A stretch of 64,000 nt of DNA from Streptomyces sp. NRRL S-646 (GTDB lineage Bacteria > Actinomycetota > Actinomycetes > Streptomycetales > Streptomycetaceae): positions 464,566 through 528,565 of the forward strand of contig NZ_JODC01000001.1 in the NCBI RefSeq assembly GCF_000720765.1. The letters run 5' to 3'. Positions 35,313-44,228 of this stretch are shown piece by piece. The notes under the pieces were generated by a model. The model had not been told where the DNA came from, ran no database searches, and worked only from the letters and a program-made list of their open reading frames with translations. Made by a program: the position numbers and the translations under genes. Every line of letters begins with the position of its first letter. Position 1 is the stretch's first letter.

Positions 35313-37135
35313 AGCGCCGCATCCCGCTGCGCAAGCGGCTGTTGGTGCGGCTGCTGATCGCGTCGGTGCTGATCGCGGTGTGCTCCGTGGCGGCGACGGC
35401 CTGGCTGGCGGTGGAGACCACCACGCGTGCCCTGCGCGAGGAACAGGGCCAGGACCTCGCCGACGACATGCGGATCCTTGCGGAGCTCAGCGGCTACGCG
35501 GCAACCCACCCCGAGTGGAAGGGCGTCGGGGCCACCGTCCGGTCCCTGGCCGCCACCATGGGCCGGCGCATCGCCCTGACCACCGCCGACCGTACCCTCA
35601 TCGCCGACTCGGCGCGGAAGGGAACCTCCCTTCCCCTCGGTGCGGCCGCCACCGTCGACCCGCTGCACACCGACACCTACACCGAGACCGGTGCACAGCT
35701 GAGCGGGATCGATCCCCGTGCCGTGGGCCCCTACCGGCTCAGCGCAAAGGAGCGCGCCCAGCTGGAGGCGATCGCCGAGAAACAGCGGACGTGCTACCGC
35801 CGGTTCGGCGTCGAGACCAAGATCGAGCAGAGCCCGAGCGGCCGCCCCATGATCGTCAGCTCCGACGGCGGCCCGGCCCCCGACTACCCGACCGTGGACT
35901 GCGGCTACGGACTGCTCAGCGACCCCACAGGAACTGAGAAGAAGGCACTCGACGACCTGACCGAAGGCGCTCGCACCTGTTTGCAGCAGCACGGTCTGGG
36001 CCTCCGCAGCCCGCTCTACCTGATGCTCAACCCCACCGGCAAGACCCCCGTGAGCCGGTACGCCATCGCCAAGTTCGCCAAGGAGGGCGACGCGAAGGCG
36101 ATGAAGACGGCGCAGACCTGCAGCGACGAAGCCCTGCGCGCCCAACTCGACCCGTATGTCGCCCCCGTGGCCGAGCTGTACCTCGGGGGCGACGACACCA
36201 CCCCGCCCCGTTTCGACATGTCCCCGGCCAACAAGGCCAAGATCGTCGGTGCGGCCGGTCTCGTCCTCGCAGTCACCCTCGCCGTCACGGCCGTCGTCGC
36301 CACCCGGCTCGTACGGCCCCTGCGGGCGCTGACCGAAGCGGCGCAGCAGCCGCCGGACATGCATGTGCGAGTCCCGGTGACCACGCGTGACGAGACCGGC
36401 ATCCTCGCCGAGGCGTTCAACGATCTGACCGAGCGGCGCGCACGTCTGGAGGCCCAGCGCAAGGCCATGGTCAGCGACATCGCGCACGAACTGCGCAGCC
36501 CGCTGACCAACATCCGCGGCTGGCTGGAGGTCACCCGGGACGGCGTCGTCGATCCGGATCCCGCGCTGCTCGGCTCCCTGCACGAGGAGGCGCTGGTACT
36601 GCAGCGCATCATCGACGACCTCCAGGACCTCGCGGCCGCCGACGCGGGCACCCTGCGGCTGCACCGCGAACCGGTCCGCGCCGACGAACTGCTGGACCAG
36701 GTCGCCGCCGCCCACCGCGTCGCCGCCGACGCGGCCGGCGTCACCGTACACACAGAGGACGACGGCAGTCCGTGGCTCGACGCGGATCCGGTGCGCATGC
36801 GGCAGGCGCTGGGCAACCTGGTCTCCAACGCGCTGCGGCACACGCCCGCCGACGGCACCGTCACGCTGGGCGCCCGCCGCGACGGCGACGAGGTCGTCTT
36901 CACCGTGACCGACACCGGCACGGGCATCGCCCCGGAGGACCTGCCGCATGTCTTCGACCGGTTCTGGCGGGCCGAGAAGTCCCGCAGCCGCCGTACCGGC
37001 GGCAGCGGTCTCGGCCTGCCGATCGTCCGTCACCTGGTCGCCGCGCACGGCGGAACGGTGGTCGCCGAGTGCGAACCGGGCGGCGGTGCCGTGTTCACCC
37101 TGCGGGTGCCGGGCGCCCCGGCCCCGGAGAGCTGA
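35309..37135 (+). CDS. Membrane sensor histidine kinase
   Basis: 608 aa. First membrane helix at ~12-35 (LLVRLLIASVLIAVCSVAATAW), a large extracytoplasmic sensor of ~270 residues with several cysteines, a second helix (IVGAAGLVLAVTLAVTAVVA, ~310-332), HAMP, and a phosphoacceptor H393 in DIAHELRSPLTN. The HATPase has an N-box (LGNLVSNALRHTP), DTGTGI and GSGLGLPIV. GTG start coupled to the response regulator. The signal is unknown; paired extracytoplasmic cysteines could form disulfides. Confidence 0.95.
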   Translation: MKRRIPLRKRLLVRLLIASVLIAVCSVAATAWLAVETTTRALREEQGQDLADDMRILAELSGYAATHPEWKGVGATVRSLAATMGRRIALTTADRTLIADSARKGTSLPLGAAATVDPLHTDTYTETGAQLSGIDPRAVGPYRLSAKERAQLEAIAEKQRTCYRRFGVETKIEQSPSGRPMIVSSDGGPAPDYPTVDCGYGLLSDPTGTEKKALDDLTEGARTCLQQHGLGLRSPLYLMLNPTGKTPVSRYAIAKFAKEGDAKAMKTAQTCSDEALRAQLDPYVAPVAELYLGGDDTTPPRFDMSPANKAKIVGAAGLVLAVTLAVTAVVATRLVRPLRALTEAAQQPPDMHVRVPVTTRDETGILAEAFNDLTERRARLEAQRKAMVSDIAHELRSPLTNIRGWLEVTRDGVVDPDPALLGSLHEEALVLQRIIDDLQDLAAADAGTLRLHREPVRADELLDQVAAAHRVAADAAGVTVHTEDDGSPWLDADPVRMRQALGNLVSNALRHTPADGTVTLGARRDGDEVVFTVTDTGTGIAPEDLPHVFDRFWRAEKSRSRRTGGSGLGLPIVRHLVAAHGGTVVAECEPGGGAVFTLRVPGAPAPES

Positions 37136-37147
37136 GCCGTCCCGCGG

Positions 37148-37408
37148 CTAGCCGTTGCGCGTCGCGGCGGCGCGCCGACGTCGCCTGCGCTGCATGGCGT
37201 GCCGTTCCGATTCGCCGGTGCCGCCCCACACGCCCAGGATCTCCCCGTGGCCCAGCGCCCATTCGAGGCACTGCTCCCGTACCGGGCAGCGGGCGCACAC
37301 CGCCTTCGCCTTCTCGGTCTGCAACAACGCGGGGCCTGAGGTGCCGATCGGGAAGAACAGCTCGGGGTCCTCGTTACGGCACGCGGCCTGGTCTCGCCAG
37401 TCGTCCAT
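37148..37408 (-). CDS. WhiB-family iron-sulfur regulator
   Basis: 86 aa. The four cluster cysteines are C10, C38, C41 and C47 (C-x27-C-x2-C-x5-C), followed by the GVWGG turn (59-63) and a basic tail (RRRRRRAAATRNG) for DNA binding. The sequence resembles the short WblE/WhiB1-like group. Such proteins bind a [4Fe-4S] cluster, sense NO/O2 and act with sigma factor region 4. Monocistronic on the minus strand, convergent with the histidine kinase gene. Confidence 0.94.
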   Translation of the reverse strand: MDDWRDQAACRNEDPELFFPIGTSGPALLQTEKAKAVCARCPVREQCLEWALGHGEILGVWGGTGESERHAMQRRRRRRAAATRNG

Positions 37409-37518
37409 GAAATGTCACCTGCGATCGAAGTCGTACGTGCCCTCGCGAATGGCTTACTCGGTTTCGAGTCACCTGTCGATGCACGAGTGAAACGACGGAA
37501 ATCACGCAGATGCGGTGT

Positions 37519-38733
37519 TCATTGCTCGCGCATGCCCCACGGGGAGCCGTACGCGGTCAGCAGATCCAGGAACGGGCGGGCCGGAAACGCCTCCGGGCCG
37601 AGCACGCCCGAGCCCGACCAGGCGCCGGTGGCGAGGAGTTCGAGCGCGAGGACCGGATTGACGGCGGTCTGCCACACCACCGCCTGGCTGCCGTACTCCG
37701 CCATGGACCACTGGTTGTCGACCACGTGGTACAGGTACACCTCGCGCGGCGCACCGTCCTTGAGGCCCCGGACCCAGGTACCCGCACAGGTCTTGCCGTG
37801 CATCCGCCCGCCCAGCGTCGCCGGGTCGGGCAGGCACGCGGCGACGACGTCCCGGGGCGAGACGGCGACCGGTCCGGCGGCGCTCGGCACGGTGACCGGC
37901 TCGGTGCGGTCCAGGCCCAGCAGGTGCAGCGTCTTCAGCGTCTCGATGAACTCCCGGCCCAGGCCGTACTTGAAGGTGACCCGGCGGGCATCCACCCAAC
38001 GCGGGACGAGCAGCACCTCCTCGTGCTCCACGTTCACGCACTCCACGGGACCGATGCCCTCGGGGAAGTCGAACACCTCCGGCTCGCTGAACGGCTCGGT
38101 GGTGAACCAGCCGCGGTCGGCCTCGTAGACGACCGGCGGGTTGAGGCACTCCTCGATGGTGGTCCAGATGCTGAAGGAGGGGGCGAAGTCGTAGCCGTCG
38201 ACGGTGAGGTTCGCACCGTCGCGGATCCCGATCTCCTCGATCTCGTCGAAGAGTTCGTCGGCGGCGTACCGGGCGAAGACGTCCGACAGTCCGGGCTCCA
38301 CACCCATACCCACCAGGGCCAGTGCGCCCGCCTTCTCCCACTCCTCGGCCTGCGCGAACTGGTCGTCGCCGAGCTTGACCCCACACTCGGCGTACGGCCG
38401 TTCGGCGTGCGGGTGCGACAGCGACATCGCCATGTCGAGGTAGGTGGCGTCGGCGGCGCGGGCCGCCCGGAACAGCGGCATCACGAAGCGCGGGTCGGTG
38501 GCGTTGAGGAGCACGTCGCAGCGGTGCCGGCGCAGCAGCCCCGTCACTGCCGACTCGTCGCTCGCGTCGACCCGCTCGGCGCTGAACCGGCCGTCGTCCA
38601 CGGCCGCGACCGCCGCCTCGGCCCGCGCCGGGTCGAAGTCGGCCACCACCATCGCCTCGAAGAACGAACGCCGGGCGGCGATACGGGTGATGGCGGTGCC
38701 GACACCACCGGCGCCCACGAGAAGTACACGCAT
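37519..38733 (-). CDS. Saccharopine dehydrogenase-like NAD(P)-dependent oxidoreductase
   Basis: 404 aa. N-terminal Rossmann motif VGAGGVG (6-12), conserved NATDPRF and GMGVEPGLSDVFARY. It ends in the family's C-terminal dimerisation/substrate domain (GTWVRGLKDGAPREVYLYHVVDN). This matches actinobacterial saccharopine-dehydrogenase-family enzymes of unassigned or carboxynorspermidine/lysine-ketoglutarate type. ATG at 38733 follows GGGAG; the longer upstream frame is noise. Divergent from a TetR gene with a 109-bp promoter region, so it may be that regulator's target. Confidence 0.9.
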   Translation of the reverse strand: MRVLLVGAGGVGTAITRIAARRSFFEAMVVADFDPARAEAAVAAVDDGRFSAERVDASDESAVTGLLRRHRCDVLLNATDPRFVMPLFRAARAADATYLDMAMSLSHPHAERPYAECGVKLGDDQFAQAEEWEKAGALALVGMGVEPGLSDVFARYAADELFDEIEEIGIRDGANLTVDGYDFAPSFSIWTTIEECLNPPVVYEADRGWFTTEPFSEPEVFDFPEGIGPVECVNVEHEEVLLVPRWVDARRVTFKYGLGREFIETLKTLHLLGLDRTEPVTVPSAAGPVAVSPRDVVAACLPDPATLGGRMHGKTCAGTWVRGLKDGAPREVYLYHVVDNQWSMAEYGSQAVVWQTAVNPVLALELLATGAWSGSGVLGPEAFPARPFLDLLTAYGSPWGMREQ

Positions 38734-38814
38734 GACAGATCTCCCTGTCCGGAGGGTTGCTGACGAGGGGCCCCGCCGGAGATACAACGCCGCCGGTTCA
38801 CGTAAGGTCAATGG

Positions 38815-38832
38815 CGTTGGCATAAGGCAACG
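38815..38832. promoter_or_regulatory. Inverted repeat CGTTG-N8-CAACG between divergent genes
   Basis: CGTTG (38815-38819) and CAACG (38828-38832) lie 10-28 bp upstream of the TetR start and abut its GGGAGG ribosome site, within the divergent region shared with the saccharopine-dehydrogenase-like gene. A small operator is plausible; the arms are short. Confidence 0.35.
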
Positions 38833-38842
38833 GGAGGTTGTC

Positions 38843-39550
38843 ATGCCCAAACCGGTGGTGCCCGAGGAGAAACGGCGCAGGCGCCGGCCCACCAAGAGCG
38901 GCACGGTGCTGTCGGAGCGGCTGATCGTCGAGACGGCGCTGCGGATGCTGCGCGAACACGGCAGCGCGGGCCTCACCGCCCGCCGCCTGGGCCTCGCCCT
39001 GGACGCCGACCCGAGCACCCTCTACCGCTACTTCCGCGGCATGGACGAGCTCACCCTCGCCATCGGCGACGCGCTCATCGGCCAGGCCCTCGAGGGCTGG
39101 TGCCCGACGGGACAGTGGCGGGCGGATCTGCGCTCCGTCGGCCTGCGCATCCACGCCGTCTACCTCGCCCACCCGCAGGCCGCGGTGCTGACCACGAGCC
39201 GGGTCACCGGCCGGGCCAACGAGCTGGCCGCCGACGAGGCCGTGCTGGACGTCCTGCGCACCGCCGGATTCCCGCTCCCGGACACGGTGCGCATCTACCA
39301 CGCCTTCATCGACCAGACCCTGGCCTTCGCCGCCCTCGACGCCGCCTCCCTCGCCCTGCCCAGCGCCGCCCTCCGCGCCGACGAGGACATGTGGCGCTCG
39401 ACGTACGCCCGGCTGCCCCGCACCACCCACCCGCGGATCGCCGAGGCGGCGCCCCTGCTGGCGGCCCGCATGGTCGACAGCGCGTACCCGACGGCCCTGG
39501 AGATGCTGCTGGACAGCGCCGCGGCGCAGCTGGCGGCACTGGGTTCCTGA
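38843..39550 (+). CDS. TetR-family transcriptional regulator
   Basis: 235 aa. Basic N-terminal tail (KRRRRRPTKSG), HTH at ~23-70 (LIVETALRMLREHGSAGLTA, GLALDADPSTLYRYFRG) and a TetR C-terminal domain of the tetracyclin-repressor-like type (ADEAVLDVLRTAGFPLPDT). ATG follows CGGGAGG. Divergent from the saccharopine-dehydrogenase-like gene. The MFS transporter downstream has its own distinct operator set, so this TetR more likely governs the divergent neighbour. Confidence 0.92.
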   Translation: MPKPVVPEEKRRRRRPTKSGTVLSERLIVETALRMLREHGSAGLTARRLGLALDADPSTLYRYFRGMDELTLAIGDALIGQALEGWCPTGQWRADLRSVGLRIHAVYLAHPQAAVLTTSRVTGRANELAADEAVLDVLRTAGFPLPDTVRIYHAFIDQTLAFAALDAASLALPSAALRADEDMWRSTYARLPRTTHPRIAEAAPLLAARMVDSAYPTALEMLLDSAAAQLAALGS

Positions 39551-39567
39551 CGGATCCGCCCAGTCGA

Positions 39568-39621
39568 TTGCTTGATGCAAGTCACGTCTCTATAGTCGGT
39601 CGAGTCGATTGCATCAAACAA
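39568..39621 (+). promoter_or_regulatory. Two TTGC-N5-GCAA sites upstream of the MFS-MBL operon
   Basis: TTGCTTGATGCAA (39568-39580) and TTGCATCAAACAA (39609-39621) lie 41 bp apart, the second ending 27 bp before the transporter start. Both are preceded by CGA. The same motif, TTGCATCACGCAA, lies at the 5' end of the HxlR gene (43222-43234). I infer the HxlR protein binds all three. Confidence 0.75.
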
Positions 39622-39648
39622 TCGACCGCTCGGTGACGGAGGCGGAAC

Positions 39649-41064
39649 ATGGAGCGTCGCTGGAAGGTCCTTGTCGTCACCTCGGCCGTGGTGTTCATGG
39701 CCCTGCTGGACGTCACCATCGTGAACATCGCGTTCACCGACCTCGGGCGGTCGTTCCCGCACGACTCCCTTGCCGACCTGTCCTGGGTGCTGAACGGATA
39801 CAGCGTGGTGTTCGCCGCCGCCCTCGTACCCGCAGGCCGCCTGGCCGACCGCTACGGACGCCGACGGCTCTTCCTCGGCGGCCTGCTGCTGTTCCTGGCC
39901 GCGTCCGTGGCCAGCGGCCTGGCCGCGTCGGTGCCGGTGCTCGTCGCGGCACGCGTCGTACAGGCGCTGGGCGCCGCGACCGTGCTGCCGACCTCGCTGA
40001 GCCTGACCCTGCCGGAGTTCCCGCCCGAGCGGCGCGGCACCGCGATCGCCCTGTCGACGGCTGCGGGCGCGGTCGCCGCCGGTGTCGGACCCTCGCTCGG
40101 CGGACTGCTGGTGGACTGGCAGGGCTGGCGTGCGGTGTTCTTCGTCAACCTCGTCATCGGCCTGCCCGCGCTCGTGGCGGCCGCACGGCTGCTGCGCGAG
40201 AGCCACGAAGAGCGGACAAAAGGCGTTCCCGACGCCCTCGGCGCGCTGCTGCTGGTCGGCGCCGTGGGCGGCCTCGCACTGGGCATCGTCAAGGGCGCGG
40301 ACTGGGGCTGGAGTTCGGGCGGAGTGCTCGCCGCCTTCGGGACCGCCGCCGTACTGCTGCCGCTGTTCGTCCTGCGGTCCCTCGCGCACACCACGCCCGT
40401 GGCCGACCTCGACCTGTTCCGCCTTCGCTCCTTCACCGTGGCCACCATCGGCACGTTCGTCTTCGGCGCCGGGTTCTTCGCCTCGCTGCTGTGCAACGTG
40501 CTGTTCCTGACCACCGTGTGGCACTGGCCGGTCCTGCGTGCCGGAGCCGCGGTCACACCGGGACCCGTGATGGCCGCCCTCATGGCTCCGCTGGCGGGCC
40601 GGCTCACGGACCGGTACGGACCGCGCGTGGCCGCCGTGCCGGGCACCCTCCTCTTCGGCACCGGCCCGCTCCTCCTGGCCCTGACCGCCACGGCCGAACC
40701 GCACTACTGGACGGTGCTGTTCCCGGCGGCGACGATCACCGGCGTCGGCGTCGGCCTGTCCCTGCCCGCGCTCGGCGGCGCCGCCGTCCTGGAACTGCCG
40801 CCGCCGAGCCTGGCCACCGGCATCGGCATGACGTCCGCCCTGCGACAACTGGGCGCCGTAGTAGGCGTCGCGGCCCTGGTCGCCCTCCTCGGCACGCCCG
40901 GACCCCAGGCCCTCGGCGGCTTCCGTCACGCCTGGCTCATGATCACCGGCGCCGGCTGGCTCGCCGCCGTCGTCTCGCTCGCCCTGGGACGCGTCCGCGC
41001 ACCGCGGCCGGAACCCGAGACGCCTGCCCGAGAGCGGACAGCGCCCCTGAACGAAGCACCATGA
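39649..41064 (+). CDS. MFS drug/metabolite exporter (DHA2, EmrB/QacA type)
   Basis: 471 aa with ~14 predicted membrane helices. Motifs: LLDVTIVNIAFTDLG in helix 1 (motif D1), GRLADRYGRRRLFLGG (motif A), ARVVQALGAATVLPTSLSL (motif B), and GPSLGGLLVDWQGWRAVFFVN (motif C; quoted in part). Proton-driven export of a small molecule is expected. ATG at 39649 follows GGAGGCGGA. Sixteen bp downstream begins an alkylsulfatase-like MBL gene, so the pair forms an operon, with HxlR-type sites upstream. Confidence 0.92.
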   Translation: MERRWKVLVVTSAVVFMALLDVTIVNIAFTDLGRSFPHDSLADLSWVLNGYSVVFAAALVPAGRLADRYGRRRLFLGGLLLFLAASVASGLAASVPVLVAARVVQALGAATVLPTSLSLTLPEFPPERRGTAIALSTAAGAVAAGVGPSLGGLLVDWQGWRAVFFVNLVIGLPALVAAARLLRESHEERTKGVPDALGALLLVGAVGGLALGIVKGADWGWSSGGVLAAFGTAAVLLPLFVLRSLAHTTPVADLDLFRLRSFTVATIGTFVFGAGFFASLLCNVLFLTTVWHWPVLRAGAAVTPGPVMAALMAPLAGRLTDRYGPRVAAVPGTLLFGTGPLLLALTATAEPHYWTVLFPAATITGVGVGLSLPALGGAAVLELPPPSLATGIGMTSALRQLGAVVGVAALVALLGTPGPQALGGFRHAWLMITGAGWLAAVVSLALGRVRAPRPEPETPARERTAPLNEAP

Positions 41065-41080
41065 CGTCGATGGAGAGGCC

Positions 41081-42760
41081 ATGAAGGAGACCGACGCCCT
41101 GCGCCGTGCCGCGCGCTGGCCCGGCATACCAGACCGGGTGATCGCCGTGCTCGCCCAGCAGATGCTCGCGGCCCGCCAATTCCGCGAAGGCCACGACTAC
41201 TTCACCGCCCTCAGCGCCGAACGCCCCGAATCGGCCCTGGCCGAAAGCCTGGCGGGAGTCTTCCAGGCCCGCCTCGACGGGCCGGACGAGAAGGCGATCG
41301 CCCGGCTCGACGCGGCCGCGGAACGCGGTCTCGGGCTGCCGCAGTACTTCAGGGGAACCGTCCTCGCGGGCTTCCCGGACTGCGCGGGCCGGGCAGACAC
41401 GGCGATCGCCGACCTGGAGTTCGTGCTCGCCGTGCGGGACCAGTTCCCGGCCGGGTTCCTGCACTCCGTGCACGCCGCCCTGGCCCGTGCCTACGCCTGC
41501 CGGGGCCGCACGGAGGAAGCCCGGACCGCGCGCGACCGCCTCGGACACGCCCCCGACCTGTCACTCGTCACGGACTACCTGGTCAGCGCCGAGGACGGAC
41601 TGCGCATGACCGCGCCACGACTCGTGGAAATGGCACCGGGCGTGCACGTCGCCCAGGGCTACGACCTCGCCGACTTCGCGTTCGTCGGCACGGACGACGG
41701 CATCGTGGCGATCGACGCGGCGAGCCACCCCCGGCACGTCGAGGCTGCCCTGCGCGATCTGCGGGCAGTCACCCGGGCACCGATCACCCATGTGATCCTC
41801 ACCCACGCACACTTCGACCACATCGGCGGCCTGGAGGCACTCGCCGGACCCGGGACCCAGGTCGTGGCCCAGGCCGCCTTCCCCGACGAACTCGCGCTGC
41901 AGGCCATGAGCCCGCCGCCCTTCCCGTCCCTGCTGCCGGACGGACAGGACCGCCGTCCGCACGTCGTCCCGGACCGGCTCGTCGAACAGCCCGAGACCCT
42001 GACCGTCGGCGGGCGTCGGTTCACGCTCATCCCCATCGCCGGAGGCGAGACACGCGACGGCCTTCTCGTGCAACTGCCGGACGAGGACGTGGTGTTCACC
42101 GGCGACATGTGCATGCCCTACCTGGGTGCGCCGTTCCTCGCCGAAGGGTCGGCCGAGGGGCTGTTCGACGCACTGCGGACGGTCCAGGACCTGCGCCCCC
42201 GGCTGCTGATCCACGGCCACCCGCCGCTGACCGAGAACTTCACCGCAGAGGCGGTGCCCGGCCTGCTCGCCGCCCTGCGCGATCTGCACGCCGTCGTCGC
42301 GGACGACATCGTCGCAGGCCGCTCACTGACCGACGTGCTCGACCGCGACCACCTTCCCGAGGTGCTGCGCGGCCATCCGGCCGCGATCCTCCCGTACCTG
42401 GTCATGCGCGAGGGCTTCGTCCAGCGCCTCCACGACCAGAGGACCGGCTACTGGAAGGCGGACGGGGACGGTGTGGACCCCGTCGGCAGGGCGCAGTGGG
42501 CCGCAGCGCTGGATCTGCTGGCCGGCGGCCGGGCGCAGGCGTTCGCCGTGGCGGGTGAGGAACTGCTGACGCGCGGGGAACCGGCCGTGGCACTCAGGAT
42601 CGTCGACTGCGCCCTGCTGAGCCACCCGGACGACACGGCGCTGGCCGGGCTGCGCGGACGGATCCTGCGCGCTCTCGTCGAACGGCACCAGCTCTTCAGC
42701 CCGTTCAGGTTCGCCTACTACGCGGGGCTCGCGGGACTGACCGTGGCACCCGCCGGCTGA
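41081..42760 (+). CDS. Alkylsulfatase-like MBL-fold hydrolase
   Basis: 559 aa. A helical ~160-residue N-terminal region precedes the MBL domain: metal motif H242-A-H244-F-D246-H247 (THAHFDHIGG), later ligands FTGDMCMPYLG and HGHPPLTENF. The C-terminal segment (GYWKADGDGVDPVGRAQWAAALDLLAGG) resembles the dimerisation domain of SdsA/BDS1-type alkylsulfatases. The likely reaction is hydrolysis of an ester, sulfate or other leaving group. ATG follows GGAGAGG. Co-operonic with the MFS exporter; the last 43 bp overlap the convergent HxlR gene. Confidence 0.85.
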   Translation: MKETDALRRAARWPGIPDRVIAVLAQQMLAARQFREGHDYFTALSAERPESALAESLAGVFQARLDGPDEKAIARLDAAAERGLGLPQYFRGTVLAGFPDCAGRADTAIADLEFVLAVRDQFPAGFLHSVHAALARAYACRGRTEEARTARDRLGHAPDLSLVTDYLVSAEDGLRMTAPRLVEMAPGVHVAQGYDLADFAFVGTDDGIVAIDAASHPRHVEAALRDLRAVTRAPITHVILTHAHFDHIGGLEALAGPGTQVVAQAAFPDELALQAMSPPPFPSLLPDGQDRRPHVVPDRLVEQPETLTVGGRRFTLIPIAGGETRDGLLVQLPDEDVVFTGDMCMPYLGAPFLAEGSAEGLFDALRTVQDLRPRLLIHGHPPLTENFTAEAVPGLLAALRDLHAVVADDIVAGRSLTDVLDRDHLPEVLRGHPAAILPYLVMREGFVQRLHDQRTGYWKADGDGVDPVGRAQWAAALDLLAGGRAQAFAVAGEELLTRGEPAVALRIVDCALLSHPDDTALAGLRGRILRALVERHQLFSPFRFAYYAGLAGLTVAPAG

Positions 42761-43203
42761 GCACCGGGCCCGGGCTCCATGTCGCAGTCGTACGGCCCCA
42801 GCGGCTGCCCGCAGGCGGAGCAGGTGAGCCCGGGCCGGAGTCGGCCGCCGCAGCCGCGGTGCAGGACCACCAGCGGCGGCCCCTGAGGCGCCCGGTGCCC
42901 GTCCCCCCACAGCAGCAAGGACATGATCACCGGCCACAGGTCCAGGCCCGTCGCAGTCACCACGTACTCGTACCGTTCCGGCCGGGTCTGATAGAGCCGC
43001 CGCTCGAGAATCCCGGCCTCGCAGAGCTTGCCCAACCGGTCGGACAGCACGTTGTGCGCGATGCCGAGACTGCCCCGGAAGTCCTCGAACCTCCGCGTGC
43101 CGCGCAGCGCGTCACGCACGATCAGCAACGTCCAGCGCTCACCCACCACTTCGAGCGACCGGGCGATCGAGCAGACCTGACCTTCGTACGTACGAGGAAG
43201 CAC
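42718..43203 (-). CDS. HxlR-family transcriptional regulator
   Basis: 161 aa from GTG 43203 (LPRTYEGQVCSIARSLEVVG), which is where family members usually begin, with the redox-type cysteine C11. The frame is open to 43230, but those codons overlap the TTGC-N5-GCAA site, so an operator there would mean a leaderless or very short leader transcript. Winged helix (ERWTLLIVRDALRGTRRFEDF, HNVLSDRLGKLCEAGILERR). The C-terminus has a CxxC-like pair (CGGRLRPGLTCSACGQP), a possible small zinc ribbon. Convergent with, and overlapping, the MBL gene it probably regulates. Confidence 0.9.
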   Translation of the reverse strand: MLPRTYEGQVCSIARSLEVVGERWTLLIVRDALRGTRRFEDFRGSLGIAHNVLSDRLGKLCEAGILERRLYQTRPERYEYVVTATGLDLWPVIMSLLLWGDGHRAPQGPPLVVLHRGCGGRLRPGLTCSACGQPLGPYDCDMEPGPGAQPAGATVSPASPA

Positions 43204-43221
43204 GCCCCCATCGTACGTCGA

Positions 43222-43234
43222 TTGCATCACGCAA
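43222..43234 (-). promoter_or_regulatory. TTGC-N5-GCAA site at the HxlR gene 5' end
   Basis: TTGCATCACGCAA, preceded by CGA as at the MFS promoter sites. It lies 19-31 bp upstream of the preferred HxlR start, suiting autoregulation. Confidence 0.7.
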
Positions 43235-43235
43235 G

Positions 43236-44162
43236 TCAGTGAGGGGGGACGGCCCCGCCGCGCAGTGCCCGGGCGGCGGCCTCCGTCACCGCCTCGGCCA
43301 CCGCCGCGAGCGCCGAGGAGTCAAGCTTCCACTGCTGCCAGTACAGCGGGACGTCGAGGGCCCGGCCCGGCGCGAGGTGCACCAGACGCCCGGCCCGCAG
43401 CAGCGGCTCGGCCTGCACCTCGGGGACCAGCCCCCAGCCCAGGCCCAGCGCGACGGACTCGGCGAACCCCTCCGAGGTGGGCACGAAATGCCGCACCGGA
43501 CTCGCGCCCTCCGTGCCGCGCCGAAGCCTGCGCACGAACGCGTCCTGCAGGTCGTCGCTGCGGTCGAAGGCCACCGTCGGCGCCATCGCCAGCGCCTCCC
43601 GCAACGGCCCGCCGAGGTGCTCGCGGGCGAAGTCCGGACTGGCCACCGGGACATAGCGCATCCGTCCCAGCGCGCGCACGCTGCAGCCCGTGACGGGCTC
43701 GGCGGACGAGGTCACCGCCGCCATCACCAGCCCCTCCCGCAGCAGTGACGCCGTACGAGTCTCGTCCTCACGGCGCAGCTCGAAGCAGAGCCGGGGCTCG
43801 TGCCGCACCCGCGTCAGCGCCGGCAGGAGCCAGGTGGCCAGCGAGTCGGCGTTCACCGCGATCGAGACCCGGGTCGGCTCCCCGGCCCCGCTCATGCCGA
43901 GCTCCGCGCGCGCATCGAGCTCCAGCCGCGCCAGCTGACGGGCGAACCGCACGACGACCTCGCCCGACTCCGTCGGCCGCACCGGCTTGGTGCGCATCAG
44001 CAGCACGCGGCCGGTGCGCTGCTCCAGCGCCTTCACCCGCTGACTCACCGCCGAGGGTGTCACATGCAGCGCCGCGGCCGCTGCGTCGAACGTGCCCTCG
44101 TCCACCACGGCCAGCAGCGTCCGCACCTGGTCGAGGGGCAGCTCCGTCAACTCCGTCTTCAT
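43236..44162 (-). CDS. LysR-family regulator, ArgP/LysG type
   Basis: 308 aa. N-terminal HTH (LLAVVDEGTFDAAAAALHVT, SAVSQRVKALEQRTGR) then a LysR substrate domain with ArgP-like features. The ATG at 44162 has no clear ribosome site. The open frame extending far upstream is non-coding. It is divergent from a LysE-family exporter across 66 bp, the classic LysG/ArgP-lysE arrangement in which lysine/arginine excess activates export. Confidence 0.92.
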   Translation of the reverse strand: MKTELTELPLDQVRTLLAVVDEGTFDAAAAALHVTPSAVSQRVKALEQRTGRVLLMRTKPVRPTESGEVVVRFARQLARLELDARAELGMSGAGEPTRVSIAVNADSLATWLLPALTRVRHEPRLCFELRREDETRTASLLREGLVMAAVTSSAEPVTGCSVRALGRMRYVPVASPDFAREHLGGPLREALAMAPTVAFDRSDDLQDAFVRRLRRGTEGASPVRHFVPTSEGFAESVALGLGWGLVPEVQAEPLLRAGRLVHLAPGRALDVPLYWQQWKLDSSALAAVAEAVTEAAARALRGGAVPPH

Positions 44163-44228
44163 AATCACTAATGATACGTAAGAATCTTTAGCTGTACGCG
44201 CAGTGATCGTCTCCGTAGCGTCAATGCC
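44163..44228. promoter_or_regulatory. Divergent lysR-lysE intergenic control region
   Basis: 66 bp between the LysR and LysE starts, with an AT-rich core (ACTAATGATACGTAAGAATC, 44167-44186). LysR proteins bind such divergent gaps. I see no unambiguous T-N11-A dyad but this is the only candidate region. Confidence 0.5.
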
